Source of the DNA: DATEAV01 sp964575425
GTDB lineage: Bacteria; Chloroflexota; Anaerolineae; Anaerolineales; E44-bin32
Length of the DNA: 64,000 nucleotides
Assembly (NCBI GenBank): GCA_964575425.1
Contig: CAZNRD010000001.1
Span: 1 to 64,000 of the forward strand
Reading direction: 5' to 3'
Part shown: positions 7,746 to 18,367 of the stretch, piece by piece
Layout of the letters: each line of letters starts with the position of its first letter
Position numbering within the stretch: the stretch's first letter is position 1
Program-made: the position numbers and the translations under genes
Notes under the pieces: model-generated
Told to the model about the DNA's origin: nothing
The model's database searches: none
Seen by the model: only the letters and a program-made list of their open reading frames with translations

Positions 7746-8638
7746 ACTTGCTGGACATCGCGAACACCGCGTTCGGGCCGCCGATTGGCATGGTGCTGGC
7801 CCGGCTTCTCCCCGCCCGGATCATCTACCCCTTGGCCGACCGAGCCGCGCACGCCAGCGCCCGCCGGCGCGGCCGGCCGATCGTCGACGCTATCCGCTGC
7901 AACCAGGCAGTCGTGCGAGGCCTGTCGCTCGAGGATCCGTTCCTCGACCTGGCGGCGGAGGCTGTGCTGGTGCATGCCGCACGCGGCTATGTAGACTTGT
8001 TTCGCGCACTGGCGCGCGGCCGGCAAGCCCTGATCGATGGATGCACGATGATGCCGGAACTGCAGCAGGCGCTAGAGCAGACCCGAGAGCACGGGCGCGG
8101 TGCGGTGGCCGTTAGCGCGCACCTGAGCTGCTTCGACATGCTCCTCCTGACGTTGGCCGCGCGAGGCTTCGAAGTGCAAGGATTGTCCTACTCAGACCCT
8201 CGCGGCAGCTATCTCGTGCAGAACCGCCTGCGCCGTCAGTCTGGCCTGATCCTGACGCCGATCTCGCAGGCATCCCTGCGGACGGCTTTCGAGCGCCTGC
8301 GGCGCGGCGGCTTGGTGCTCACCGGGGTAGACCGGCCGGCGCCCGAAGGCGAGATGCTGAGCTTCTTCCATCGGCAAGCCCGCCTCCCGGTGGGGCATGC
8401 CCGCCTCGCAATTCGCACAGGGGCGCGCATCGTTGTTGGAGCAATGCGATCCGCCGGCCAGGGACACTATGAGGCTGCCCATCTGGGGACAGTGGATCCC
8501 GCGGCGATGGGGAAAGAAGGCCGAGACGCGCGAGCGGTGAGCCGGGCGGTGCTGAGCCTGCTTGAGGAGGCGATTCGGGCTCGGCCCGAAGAATGGCTCA
8601 TGTTTTTTCCTGTCTGGCCCGAGGCGATGCGGCGGTGA
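7742..8638 (+). CDS. LpxL/PatA-like lysophospholipid or glycolipid acyltransferase
   Basis: A 298-residue protein of the lauroyl/PIM acyltransferase superfamily. An N-terminal hydrophobic region is followed by the catalytic H-x4-D motif as HLSCFD (H127, D132), and then by the DPRGSYLVQNRLRR and LRRGGLVLTGVDRPAP segments that match later family blocks. The frame is open further upstream, but ATG 7742 is chosen because it overlaps the previous stop as ATGA. Known members acylate lipid A precursors or phosphatidylinositol mannosides. With a CDP-alcohol transferase before it and PAP2 after it, acylation of a membrane glycerolipid is the simplest reading; the donor and exact substrate are unknown. 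Confidence 0.78.
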   Translation: MNLLDIANTAFGPPIGMVLARLLPARIIYPLADRAAHASARRRGRPIVDAIRCNQAVVRGLSLEDPFLDLAAEAVLVHAARGYVDLFRALARGRQALIDGCTMMPELQQALEQTREHGRGAVAVSAHLSCFDMLLLTLAARGFEVQGLSYSDPRGSYLVQNRLRRQSGLILTPISQASLRTAFERLRRGGLVLTGVDRPAPEGEMLSFFHRQARLPVGHARLAIRTGARIVVGAMRSAGQGHYEAAHLGTVDPAAMGKEGRDARAVSRAVLSLLEEAIRARPEEWLMFFPVWPEAMRR

Positions 8639-9234
8639 AACTACTCCTGGGCGCGCTGCTGGCCGCAGCGGGCGTGGCCAGCGGTCTGATGTGGCGAAAG
8701 CCTCGAGTGGCGGCGTTCGACACCGCGCTGTTCCGAAGCATCAATGGCTTGACCGCAGGGCCCGCTGTGGACGCGGCTGTGCGGCTGCTCCGGCCGTTGG
8801 GGACAACGTGGGGATTGGTCCTGGTGGCGGGCGCGACCTTTGTATGGGATCCGGCAGGGGCGATCCTGCTCCTGGCGATGGCCGTGCTCAGCAGCCTCCT
8901 GGAGCGTGGGTTGAAGCTGGGAATCGGGCGGAAGCGTCCGTTCGAGGAGCTCGACGCGGTCGAGGTGCGGCAGAATCCACCGCCCAGGGACCCCAGTTTC
9001 CCCAGCGGGGATGCCTCGCGGGTCTGCTTCCTCGGTTCGGCGCTGGCGTTTGGCATGGGATGGCCGCCGGCTGCCTCGGCGGCAGCGCTGGTGCTGGCTG
9101 TTGTCGTCAGCCTTGGGCGCGTGCGCATGGGGGTGCACTATCCCAGCGACGTGTGGGCGGGGTCCTGGATGGGCCTTGGGATGGGGCTGATGTGGGGGGC
9201 GCTGCTGCCGGCATTTCGCCTGTGGTGGAGCTAG
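8635..9234 (+). CDS. PAP2 family membrane phosphatase
   Basis: A 199-residue protein starting at GTG 8635, which overlaps the acyltransferase stop as GTGA; a longer frame from 8593 would run 46 bases into the upstream gene. The three phosphatase motifs are visible: K-x6-RP as KLGIGRKRP, PSGD in DPSFPSGDAS (Asp in the usual PSGH position) and GRVRMGVHYPSD. About five membrane segments surround them. Members remove phosphate from phosphatidate, phosphatidylglycerophosphate or undecaprenyl pyrophosphate. Here it could dephosphorylate the product of the CDP-alcohol transferase two genes upstream. Confidence 0.85.
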   Translation: MKLLLGALLAAAGVASGLMWRKPRVAAFDTALFRSINGLTAGPAVDAAVRLLRPLGTTWGLVLVAGATFVWDPAGAILLLAMAVLSSLLERGLKLGIGRKRPFEELDAVEVRQNPPPRDPSFPSGDASRVCFLGSALAFGMGWPPAASAAALVLAVVVSLGRVRMGVHYPSDVWAGSWMGLGMGLMWGALLPAFRLWWS

Positions 9235-9272
9235 CCTGCCATCTTCCAGTGTCAAGGCCGTGCGGTTGGGGC

Positions 9273-9278
9273 TATAAT
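9273..9278 (+). promoter_or_regulatory. -10 box (TATAAT) directly before ligA
   Basis: A consensus TATAAT ends only seven bases before the ligA ATG. Transcription would begin at or within a base or two of the start codon, which predicts a leaderless mRNA. No Shine-Dalgarno is visible and the -35 region is poor. Confidence 0.5.
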
Positions 9279-9285
9279 CGCGGCG

Positions 9286-11325
9286 ATGACAGGAACCGAT
9301 GTGCATGCCCGGGCCGAAGAGCTGCGGCGGCAGGTCAACTTCCATAACTACCGCTACCACGTCCTCGACTCGCCGCTGATCAGCGATGCGGAGTTCGACG
9401 CGCTGATGCGCGAGCTTCGGGCGGTCGAAGAGGCGCATCCGGAGCTGATCACCCCCGATTCGCCGACACAGCGCACGGGCGGAGCGGTGGCGGAGCGGTT
9501 TGAGAAGGTCCGCCACCCGGCGCCGATACTCAGCCTCGGGAATGCCTACAATGCAGAGGAAGTGCGCGCCTGGTTCGAGCGCATCGCCAGAGTGGACCGG
9601 CGGGTGCTGGGGGCGCGCTTCGTCGTGGAGCCGAAGCTCGACGGCCTGACGGTAGTGCTCCACTACCGCGACGGCATGTTCACGCTGGGTGCCACGCGCG
9701 GAGACGGGGAATTCGGCGAGGACATCACCGCGAACCTGCGGACCGTCCGCAGCCTCCCGCTGCGAATCCCGGTGGAGCCTCTCGATGTTCGGCTGCCCAG
9801 ACGCCTGGTGGTGCGGGGAGAGGCCATTATCACCCGCGCCGACTTTGAGGAGATGAACCGTCGGCTGCGGGAGGCGGGGGAGCGGACCTACGTGAATCCC
9901 CGGAACACCGCCGCCGGATCGCTGCGTCAACTTGATCCGGCGCTCACGGCCTCGAGGCCGATCAGCCTGCTGTGCTACGCTATTGTCGATTCGGATGGCG
10001 ACGTGCTTACTTCTCAATGGGAGACTCTCGGCCACCTGCGGCAGCTAGGTTTCCCTGTGTCTCGGGAGGCCACAATCTGCCGGGATCTCGACGAGGCGCT
10101 GCGAGTGGTTACGGAGTGGGAGAGGAAGCGCAGCAGCCTGCCCTACGATGCCGATGGCATGGTCATCAAGATCGACGACCTGCGCCTGGCTGCCGCTCTC
10201 GGCGTTGTGGGCAAGGATCCGCGCGGCGCCATCGCCTACAAGTTCCCCGCCCAGGAGGTGACGACGCAGCTGCTTGACATCGGAGTGAACGTCGGGCGGA
10301 CCGGCGTCATCACGCCTTATGCGGTGCTCGAGCCCGTGGAGGTAGGTGGCGTTACGGTGCGGCAAGCCACGCTGCATAACTTCGACTACATTGAGGAGAA
10401 GGATATCCGCGTGGGCGACCGCGTCCTGGTCAAGCGGGCCGGCGAGGTGATCCCGTACGTGATCGGGCCCATGGTCGAGGCGCGCACCGGCGAGGAGAAG
10501 GCATACCACCCGCCGAAGGCATGCCCATCGTGTGGGGAGAAGCTGGAGCGTGTTGAAGGCGAAGTCGCCGTCTACTGCGTCAACAGCGCCTGCCCGGCGC
10601 AGCTCGTCCGCAACCTGGAGCATTTCGTCTCGCGACCGGCGATGGACATCGTCGGGTTTGGCATTCGGCTGGCCGAACAGGTGGTGGAGGCCGGGTTGGT
10701 GTCGGACGTGGGCGACCTGTACTCTCTGCGGCGGGAGGACTTGCTGAAGCTGGAAGGCTTTGCCGAAAAGAAGGCAGACAACTTGCTGCAGGCAATTGCT
10801 GCGTCGCGTGAGCGTCCCCTGGCGCGCGTGATCCTGGCGCTCGGCATTCGCGGCGTTGGGGAGGTCGTTGCAAGTGACCTGGCGGACCACTTCGAAGACC
10901 TCGAAGCGCTGTCTGGGGCCAGCCTGGAGGAACTGCAGGGTATCGAGGGCATCGGCCCCAGCACCGCCAGTGCCATCCGTGAATGGTTTGCGCGGTCTCA
11001 CAATCGACGTCTGCTTCAGAAGCTCAGGCGGGCTGGGGTCTGGCCGGGAGGAGAGGCGGTACCCCGTCCGTCCGTCCGGCAGACGCTCTCGGGCCTGACG
11101 TTCGTCCTGACGGGCGTCCTGCCGACGATGAGCCGCGAGCAAGCCAAGGCATTGATTCTCGAGCGCGGGGGCAAGGTGAGTGAGAGCGTCGGTCATTCGA
11201 CGAGTTTTGTTGTCGCGGGAGAGGCGCCGGGATCGAAGCTCCGTCGGGCGAACAAGCTTGGGATCCTGGTTCTGGACGAGGCCGGCCTGCTGTCGCTGAT
11301 CCAGACCGGGCCTGGCGGCCGCTAG
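9286..11325 (+). CDS. ligA: NAD-dependent DNA ligase
   Basis: A 679-residue full-length LigA. It has the N-terminal NAD-binding Ia domain (HNYRYHVLDSPLISDAEFD), the adenylation domain with active-site K117 in EPKLDGL, an OB fold (GVNVGRTGVITPYAVLEPV), the four-cysteine zinc finger (CPSC and CVNSAC), helix-hairpin-helix repeats around GIEGIGPSTA, and a C-terminal BRCT domain. It seals nicks in replication and repair using NAD+. The start codon sits seven bases after a TATAAT box. It is followed by a new start region rather than an overlap, so it may be transcribed alone. Confidence 0.98.
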   Translation: MTGTDVHARAEELRRQVNFHNYRYHVLDSPLISDAEFDALMRELRAVEEAHPELITPDSPTQRTGGAVAERFEKVRHPAPILSLGNAYNAEEVRAWFERIARVDRRVLGARFVVEPKLDGLTVVLHYRDGMFTLGATRGDGEFGEDITANLRTVRSLPLRIPVEPLDVRLPRRLVVRGEAIITRADFEEMNRRLREAGERTYVNPRNTAAGSLRQLDPALTASRPISLLCYAIVDSDGDVLTSQWETLGHLRQLGFPVSREATICRDLDEALRVVTEWERKRSSLPYDADGMVIKIDDLRLAAALGVVGKDPRGAIAYKFPAQEVTTQLLDIGVNVGRTGVITPYAVLEPVEVGGVTVRQATLHNFDYIEEKDIRVGDRVLVKRAGEVIPYVIGPMVEARTGEEKAYHPPKACPSCGEKLERVEGEVAVYCVNSACPAQLVRNLEHFVSRPAMDIVGFGIRLAEQVVEAGLVSDVGDLYSLRREDLLKLEGFAEKKADNLLQAIAASRERPLARVILALGIRGVGEVVASDLADHFEDLEALSGASLEELQGIEGIGPSTASAIREWFARSHNRRLLQKLRRAGVWPGGEAVPRPSVRQTLSGLTFVLTGVLPTMSREQAKALILERGGKVSESVGHSTSFVVAGEAPGSKLRRANKLGILVLDEAGLLSLIQTGPGGR

Positions 11326-11394
11326 AGCAATGCGCTGCGGCCCGCGCGGGCCGGCACAACCTGCGTAATGCGCGTTTGCCAGGGGAGAGTTTGC

Positions 11395-12603
11395 GTGGAA
11401 CGGCCGAGAGAGGACGACCCCATCCTGGAGCGAATCCGGACAATGTGCCGTCGGGTGGAGGCGGTGCAGGAGGTGGGAGAGTACTTCTACAACCTCCCGG
11501 TGTCGGAACTGCGTGGGAATGCTCGTGTCATCGTCGACGGCCGGGAGATGGCCATGTTCGCCTCCTACGGGTACCTGGGCCTGCTCGGGCACCCTCGGAT
11601 CAATGCGGCGGCGCAGCAGGCGACTGACCGCTTTGGAACCGGGACGCACGGCGTGCGCAGCCTGGCGGGAAGCCTCACCGTCCACCGCGAGTTGGAGGAG
11701 ACGATCGCTGCCTTCCACGGGACCGAGGCCGCGATCACGTTCTCTTCCGGTTACGTCACAAACCTGTCGGTTGTCTCAACGCTGGTGGGGCGCCGTGACT
11801 ATGTGTTCAGCGACAAACTCAACCATGCCAGCATTGTCGATGGCTGCCTGCTCTCCGGCGCGCGCTTCGTGCGCTTTCGGCACAACGACATGGAGGATCT
11901 CGAGGCGCGCCTGAACGCAGCGCCGGCCTCTGCCGCGAAGCTGGTGGTGGCCGATGCTGTCTTCAGCATGGACGGGGACATCATTGACCTGCCGCGGCTG
12001 GTGGAAGTCTGCAGGCGGCACAGGGCGTGGCTGATGATCGACGAGGCCCACTCGTTGGGAGTGTTGGGGGAGAGAGGGCGAGGGATCGAGGAGCATTTCG
12101 GCAAGCGCGGCGTGATCGATATCAAGATGGGAACCCTCAGCAAGACAATCCCCAGCGTGGGCGGCTACATCGCCGGCAAGGCGGACCTGGTGACGTTCCT
12201 GAGGCACAGCGCCCGGGCGTACATCTTCTCGGCGGCGCTGCCTCCCGCCCAGGTCGCAGCCGCGTGCGAGGCGCTGCGGGTGATCGAGGACGAACCGTGG
12301 CGCGTCGAATTGCTCCGCCGCAACACTCGCCATTTCCTGTCCGCTCTGCGTGAGCGCGGTCTGAACACCATGCGCAGCGAGACGGCCATCGTGCCGGTGC
12401 TCTGTGGGAAGGACGAGACGGCGTTCCGCGTGACGCGTGAGGCCCACCGGCGCGGAATCTTCGTGCTGCCTGTGGTGTCTCCGGCCGTGCCCGAAGGGCT
12501 GGCGCGATTGCGCGCAACGGTCACTGCCGGGCATGAGCCGCAAGACATCGAACGGGCAGTGGACGTTCTCGCTCAAGCGGCGCAAGCGGTGGGGCTTCTG
12601 TAG
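11395..12603 (+). CDS. PLP-dependent alpha-oxoamine synthase (KBL/BioF/SPT family)
   Basis: From GTG 11395 the protein has 402 residues; an ATG 27 bases upstream is also in frame, but AGGGGAG sits ideally before the GTG. Family features include ASYGYLGLLGHP, GTGTHGVRSLAGS, the DEAHSLGVLG aspartate block and the PLP-lysine segment TLSKTIPSVGGYIAG. These enzymes condense an amino acid with an acyl-CoA and release CO2: glycine plus acetyl-CoA (KBL), alanine plus pimeloyl-CoA (BioF) or serine plus palmitoyl-CoA (SPT). The sequence alone does not separate these. No threonine dehydrogenase or biotin gene is adjacent; the acyl-CoA ligase at 18445 and lipid genes at 7-9 kb make a sphingoid-type or lipid role possible but unproven. 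Confidence 0.85.
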   Translation: MERPREDDPILERIRTMCRRVEAVQEVGEYFYNLPVSELRGNARVIVDGREMAMFASYGYLGLLGHPRINAAAQQATDRFGTGTHGVRSLAGSLTVHRELEETIAAFHGTEAAITFSSGYVTNLSVVSTLVGRRDYVFSDKLNHASIVDGCLLSGARFVRFRHNDMEDLEARLNAAPASAAKLVVADAVFSMDGDIIDLPRLVEVCRRHRAWLMIDEAHSLGVLGERGRGIEEHFGKRGVIDIKMGTLSKTIPSVGGYIAGKADLVTFLRHSARAYIFSAALPPAQVAAACEALRVIEDEPWRVELLRRNTRHFLSALRERGLNTMRSETAIVPVLCGKDETAFRVTREAHRRGIFVLPVVSPAVPEGLARLRATVTAGHEPQDIERAVDVLAQAAQAVGLL

Positions 12604-12647
12604 CCGCACCGCGGACCGGTCAACCGGATCCCGACGGTGAACAGATC

Positions 12648-13832
12648 ATGAGCGTCATCCGACTCAAGCCTCAACGTGGGCGGTCGGTGCTGCAGCGGCA
12701 TCCGTGGGTGTTCTCGGGGGCCATTGCCGAGGTCGAGGGCAGCCCGGACCTGGGGGAAACCGTTGATGTCGTAAGTCACAATGGAGAGTGGCTTGGCCGC
12801 GGCGCCTACTCGCCGGCCTCTCAAATACGGGTGCGAATCTGGACGTGGTCCGCCGATGATATCATCGACCGCTCCTGGATCCGATCTCGACTGGAGCGGG
12901 CGATCGCCCTCCGGCGCAGCCTGATCGATCGGAGCAGCACGTCAGCGTGGAGAGAGGTTCACGGGGAGTCGGATGGTCTGCCAGGGCTGATCGTCGATCG
13001 TTATGAAGACTGGCGCGTAGTGCAGTTCCTCTCCGCGGGCGTCGACCGCTTGCGCGAGGACGTGGTGGCGGCTCTGGCGGCGGACGACGAATGCCAAGGG
13101 GTGTATGAGCGCTCCGACGTGGAGGTGCGGGACCGAGAGGGACTGCCGCAGCGGAGCGGCCTGCTGTGGGGCGCGCCGCCCCCGCCCGACCTCACCATCC
13201 GCCAGCACGGCCTGCGCTTCCGGGTTGACATCCGGCATGGCCACAAGACTGGCTTCTACCTCGACCAGCGTGAGAACCGTCGTCTGCTGCAACCCTTTGT
13301 GGCTGGCAAAGAGGTGCTCGATGTGTTCTGCTACACAGGCGGGTTCACGCTCGAGGCGCTGGCTGCCGGCGCCGCAGCGGTGACTTCAATCGAGTCTTCC
13401 GGCACAGCTCTCGCTCTGGCGCGGGGGAACGTTTGCCTGAACGGCCTCCCCGAGGAGCACTGCCAGTGGCTTGAGGGGGATGCCTTTGCCGTGCTGCGCC
13501 GACTGCGCGATCAGGCACAGTCCTTTGATGTCATCGTGGTGGACCCGCCGCGCCTGGCCCCGACCGCGGCCCAGGCTCAGCGCGCTGCCCGAGGCTATAA
13601 AGATCTCAACCTTCTGGCCTTCAAGCTGCTGAGGCCTGGCGGGATTCTGTTCACGTTCTCCTGCTCAGGCGGGATTCCGCCCGACCTGTTTCAGAAGATC
13701 GTTGCCAGCGCGGCACGCGACGCACGCGTCGATGCAGCGGTCGTGGGTTGGCTCGGCCAGCCGGCGGACCACCCGGTGGCGCTCAACTTTCCCGAAGGGC
13801 GGTACCTGAAAGGCCTGATCTGCCGCGTCTAG
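12648..13832 (+). CDS. rlmI: Class I SAM-dependent rRNA methyltransferase, RlmI family
   Basis: A 394-residue protein with an N-terminal PUA domain (LKPQRGRSVLQRHPWVFSGA through about residue 75), a middle domain with GLIVDRY, and a methyltransferase core with VLDVFCYTGGFTLEA and VVDPPRLA, ending in TFSCSGG. E. coli RlmI makes m5C1962 in 23S rRNA. The linkage of PUA domain, GFYLDQRENR segment and D-PP motif fits the family well. It follows the oxoamine synthase by 44 bases and is convergent with the CpXC gene. Specificity within the RlmI/RlmK group is inferred from family only. Confidence 0.88.
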   Translation: MSVIRLKPQRGRSVLQRHPWVFSGAIAEVEGSPDLGETVDVVSHNGEWLGRGAYSPASQIRVRIWTWSADDIIDRSWIRSRLERAIALRRSLIDRSSTSAWREVHGESDGLPGLIVDRYEDWRVVQFLSAGVDRLREDVVAALAADDECQGVYERSDVEVRDREGLPQRSGLLWGAPPPPDLTIRQHGLRFRVDIRHGHKTGFYLDQRENRRLLQPFVAGKEVLDVFCYTGGFTLEALAAGAAAVTSIESSGTALALARGNVCLNGLPEEHCQWLEGDAFAVLRRLRDQAQSFDVIVVDPPRLAPTAAQAQRAARGYKDLNLLAFKLLRPGGILFTFSCSGGIPPDLFQKIVASAARDARVDAAVVGWLGQPADHPVALNFPEGRYLKGLICRV

Positions 13833-13855
13833 TGTGGGCAACGCATCCTGGCAGG

Positions 13856-15226
13856 CTACTGCGGCGGCGCGCTGGCGTTGGGTGCGTGCATCTTCGCCCG
13901 CATGGAGTGGCGTAAAGCAGCGCGGTAGAGGCGCCGCACTTCGTCTGCGGCTTCTCTGTCGTTCTCCGCTTCGGCACGCTGAGCCGTTGTGATCAGCGCC
14001 TGAAGGAAATCGTCGTCGATGTCTGCGGACGACGATTCAAGCAGGGCGAGCGCCTCGGCCTCGCTCTCGGCCTCCAGCACCTGCTGGGCCAGGCGGATTC
14101 CCTTGGGGACCGCCTGCTGGATGAGCGCGCGTATCTTGTCAGCGATTTGCTGGAGGCGGGTGGCGGTCGTGGTGTCGTTTCGATCACGGGCGGCGCGTAG
14201 ATTGGCCTCGAGCAGCCCGAGGAACAGTTCGTCGACGTACGGCAGCGCCTGACGGATCGCGGCATCCGTATCGCTGGCTTGCGCAATCGCTCTCAGGACT
14301 TCGGCCGCCCGTGCCACGCGGGCCTGCTGGGCCTGGTCGATCTTCTGTGTGATGTCAAGGAGCGTCTGACGCAGCGACGCCAGCCGCTCCTGTTGCGCGC
14401 CCTGGGCTGCCTCGATTCGCTCGCTGAGCAGTTGGAAGAAGGTGTAGTCGAGGGCTGGGCGGGCAAGGCTCGCCAGGGCCTGGACCCGCTCCTCATTCGG
14501 CGCGGCCAGAATTAGCTCGAGGACCTTCTCGCGGGTCAGTTGAGGCCCGGCGCCCTGGAGGCTTTCGGCAGCAGCTCTGATCGCTGCCTCTTGCGCTGCC
14601 AGCTTCTTGCCGAAGCTCGACAGTTCGAGCACGCGGTCGAGCCGCTGGGAAAAGGCATCCTGGGCGCGCGGGTCGGGCGCGCTGTGCAGGGCGAGGGCCG
14701 CGAGCTGGAAGAAACCTTCGTCAAGTTCCGCGTCGTGTTGCAGGACCAGGGCTTCCAACTCTTGCTGGGGGCAGCGCATGATCTCCTCGAAGAGCCGCAT
14801 CTTCGCCCGCTGGGCCTCGATCTCCTCGCGTGTGATTCCGTCGGCGGCAAGGATGCGTTCGACCAGCCCCTGGGGCGTCAGGACGGCCTGGGGCTGCAGC
14901 AGGTAGGCCTTTCGCTTCTCGGGCGGCAGCCGCTGGATGACGTGGTTCAGAAGCCCCCCCAGCACTCTCTCCTGCTCGTTCTTGGGAAGGCCAAGCTCGA
15001 CAGGAAAGTAGCTGAGTAGCAGTTCCTTTCCTGGATCGTGATAGACGATCGGCATGGAGAGTTGCCCTTCGTAGGCGCAGGCCGGGCAGCGGATGCGATT
15101 CAGGCTGCCGGATAGCAGGCGTGCCTTGGCAGCGGGGTCCTGGGAGACATCGACCACCTGCTCGACATCAGCCTGGAGGCCGGCTCCACAGCGAGGGCAG
15201 CGCACTTGCATTCGGGTGAGTGGCAT
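13856..15226 (-). CDS. CpXC domain protein
   Basis: A 456-residue soluble protein. The N-terminus carries two zinc-binding CPxC pairs, C10/C13 (CPRC) and C47/C50 (CPAC), about 34 residues apart, which define the CpXC domain; the DPGKELLLSYFP segment follows. The rest, residues about 120-455, is strongly helical with many Ala, Gln, Glu and Arg and looks like coiled coil or helical repeats. Function is unknown for the family; a zinc-bound scaffold or regulator is the usual guess. It lies 99 bases downstream of the histidine kinase gene and may be co-transcribed with it. Confidence 0.82.
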   Translation of the reverse strand: MPLTRMQVRCPRCGAGLQADVEQVVDVSQDPAAKARLLSGSLNRIRCPACAYEGQLSMPIVYHDPGKELLLSYFPVELGLPKNEQERVLGGLLNHVIQRLPPEKRKAYLLQPQAVLTPQGLVERILAADGITREEIEAQRAKMRLFEEIMRCPQQELEALVLQHDAELDEGFFQLAALALHSAPDPRAQDAFSQRLDRVLELSSFGKKLAAQEAAIRAAAESLQGAGPQLTREKVLELILAAPNEERVQALASLARPALDYTFFQLLSERIEAAQGAQQERLASLRQTLLDITQKIDQAQQARVARAAEVLRAIAQASDTDAAIRQALPYVDELFLGLLEANLRAARDRNDTTTATRLQQIADKIRALIQQAVPKGIRLAQQVLEAESEAEALALLESSSADIDDDFLQALITTAQRAEAENDREAADEVRRLYRAALRHSMRAKMHAPNASAPPQ

Positions 15227-15325
15227 GCTTGACGTCTCGGTTTCTAGGGCGAGGTCCGGTTCGCGTGCGGCGGCCTTGCTCGCCCGGAAGTCGTCGGCCT
15301 GAGCCGGCAGCTAAGGTTCGCTGAT

Positions 15326-16888
15326 TCACCTGGGCGCGCCGCGCGGAAGCGAGAAGCAGATGCGTGCGCCACGGCGGGCGCGGTCGTCGACCCAGATGCG
15401 GCCGCCATGCGCCTCCACCACAGCCTTCGCCAGATACAGGCCCAGGCCCGCGCCCTTGGTCTTGCGCGAAAACTCGGGCGACCGGTAGAAACGATCGAAG
15501 ACGTGGGGGATGTCTTCGGGGGCGAGGCCTGGCCCCTCATCGGTGACGCAGACGACAACCTCCTCGGGCCGGACCTGCCCGCTGACGGTCACCTTGCCGC
15601 CTTCGGGCGCGTACTTGATCGCGTTCGACAGCAGGTTCGACAGGACCTGCGTCAGGCGATATTCATCGGCCACCACGGTCGGGAAGTCGGCCGGGAAGTG
15701 CACCTCGAACGTGTGCTTTTCGGTTTGTGTCCGGAAGCGCTCGACCAGCCGTTGGGAGAGGCTGTCTAGCGCGAGGTCTGCGCGGTTGAGCGTCAGGGCA
15801 CCGGCCTGCAGGCGCGAGGCGTCGAGCAGGTCATCGATCAGGCTGGCGAGGCGGTCCGCTTCCTCCTCGATGACTGCCAGACTGTCGTTCACCACCGCCG
15901 GATCCCAGCGGGCATCCTCGCGTCGTAGCGTACCGACGTAGCCCTTGATGAGGGCCACCGGCGTGCGCAGTTCGTGGCTGACGATCGAAATAAAGGTGCT
16001 TTTCAGCTCCTCGGCTTCGCGAAATCGGCTGATGTCGCGCAGGTTGGCGACAATGCTCAGCAGCGATCCCTTCGGCGAGAGGGTGGGGGCGTAGGTGATG
16101 CCGACGGGCACGAAGCGACCGCTGCGCGTGATGAGTTCTCCTTCGACGTAGAGCGTTGCCTGATCGGTCAGCGGCCACCCGCCAGCTTCGGCTTCTTCGA
16201 GAGAAGGCCCGGCCTCGCGCCGCCGCCAGCGGATGATCTCAGAGTGCGAGCGCCCGATGACTTCCTCGGCGCTGTAACCGAGGAGGCGGGAGCAAGCCCG
16301 ATTGAAGCGCTGGAACTGCAGCTTCGGGTTAAGGAGGAAGATACCGTCGGCGGCGGACTCCAGAACGGCGTCCAGGTACTGCTTCTGCTGGGTCACCTCT
16401 GTGTAGAGGCGGGCGTTGTACACCGCAATCGCTGCCTGATCGGCGAAGGACTGGAGCAGCGCGCGGTCCTCGCTGGAGAAGCCACCGTGATAGGAGCGGA
16501 ACACGAAGATCACGCCGAGGACCTCGCGTCGCGCGATCAGCGGCAGCCCCACACCGTTCAGCAGGCCCAAGGAGGCCGCCTGCGTGATGCGCTGTAGGCG
16601 GCGGTTGACCTCGGGAAGCTGGAAGCGGGCCGGGTCGCCGTGGTCTGGGATATCGGCCAGGAGTGGCGTGAGGTTCCTGAGAAAGGCGGGGTTGATGCCG
16701 TAGGCGGCGGCGACGCGCCAGCCGCTGCTCTCATCCCGCAGCGCGATCAGGCCGGCGTGCCCGGCGAGCATCTCGGCCGACACGCGCACGATCCGCGCCA
16801 GGACCGTGTCCAGGTCCAGCTCTTCGGTGATCGTCCGGGCCAGCTCTAGCAGGTAGTCACGCTGGCGGACTCTCAGATCGGGCAGCAT
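15326..16888 (-). CDS. GAF-PAS sensor histidine kinase
   Basis: A 520-residue protein without obvious membrane segments. A GAF domain occupies about 18-160, a PAS domain about 172-285 (FQRFNRACSRLLGYSAEEVIG), HisKA about 292-360 with phospho-acceptor H305 in IVSHELRTP, and HATPase_c about 400-517 with N-box NLLSNAIKYAP (418-428), G1 DEGPG and G2 GAGLGLYLAK. It should autophosphorylate H305 and pass phosphate to a response regulator. No regulator is adjacent; the two encoded at 29803 and 31132 are possible partners. The input is unknown, and a cytosolic sensor of small molecule, redox or energy state is typical for GAF-PAS architecture. Confidence 0.92.
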   Translation of the reverse strand: MLPDLRVRQRDYLLELARTITEELDLDTVLARIVRVSAEMLAGHAGLIALRDESSGWRVAAAYGINPAFLRNLTPLLADIPDHGDPARFQLPEVNRRLQRITQAASLGLLNGVGLPLIARREVLGVIFVFRSYHGGFSSEDRALLQSFADQAAIAVYNARLYTEVTQQKQYLDAVLESAADGIFLLNPKLQFQRFNRACSRLLGYSAEEVIGRSHSEIIRWRRREAGPSLEEAEAGGWPLTDQATLYVEGELITRSGRFVPVGITYAPTLSPKGSLLSIVANLRDISRFREAEELKSTFISIVSHELRTPVALIKGYVGTLRREDARWDPAVVNDSLAVIEEEADRLASLIDDLLDASRLQAGALTLNRADLALDSLSQRLVERFRTQTEKHTFEVHFPADFPTVVADEYRLTQVLSNLLSNAIKYAPEGGKVTVSGQVRPEEVVVCVTDEGPGLAPEDIPHVFDRFYRSPEFSRKTKGAGLGLYLAKAVVEAHGGRIWVDDRARRGARICFSLPRGAPR

Positions 16889-16894
16889 GGTGGC

Positions 16895-18217
<1,323 letters not shown>

Positions 18218-18350
18218 GGGCCAATCCTCCTGAGGTATGGTAATCGCTGGGACGAACGTTTGCTTGCGCGCCGGGCTGGCACCAGCGGATGGCCTGCCGA
18301 CCCGGAGCCTGGGCATTCCAGACAACATGTCACCGATTTCCGGCGCCTGG

Positions 18351-18356
18351 ATTATA
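18351..18356 (-). promoter_or_regulatory. Extended -10 promoter for the aminotransferase gene
   Basis: On the minus strand the sequence reads TGATATAAT, an extended -10. No good -35 is seen 16-18 bases upstream. It leaves a leader of about 130 bases before the TTG at 18217, in which I see no recognisable riboswitch. Confidence 0.45.
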
Positions 18357-18367
18357 TCACTGCCATC

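Noticed and set aside
11338..11353. GC-rich palindrome after ligA as a terminator
   Set aside because: The inverted repeat has essentially no loop and is not followed by a T-tract, so it does not look like a functional terminator.
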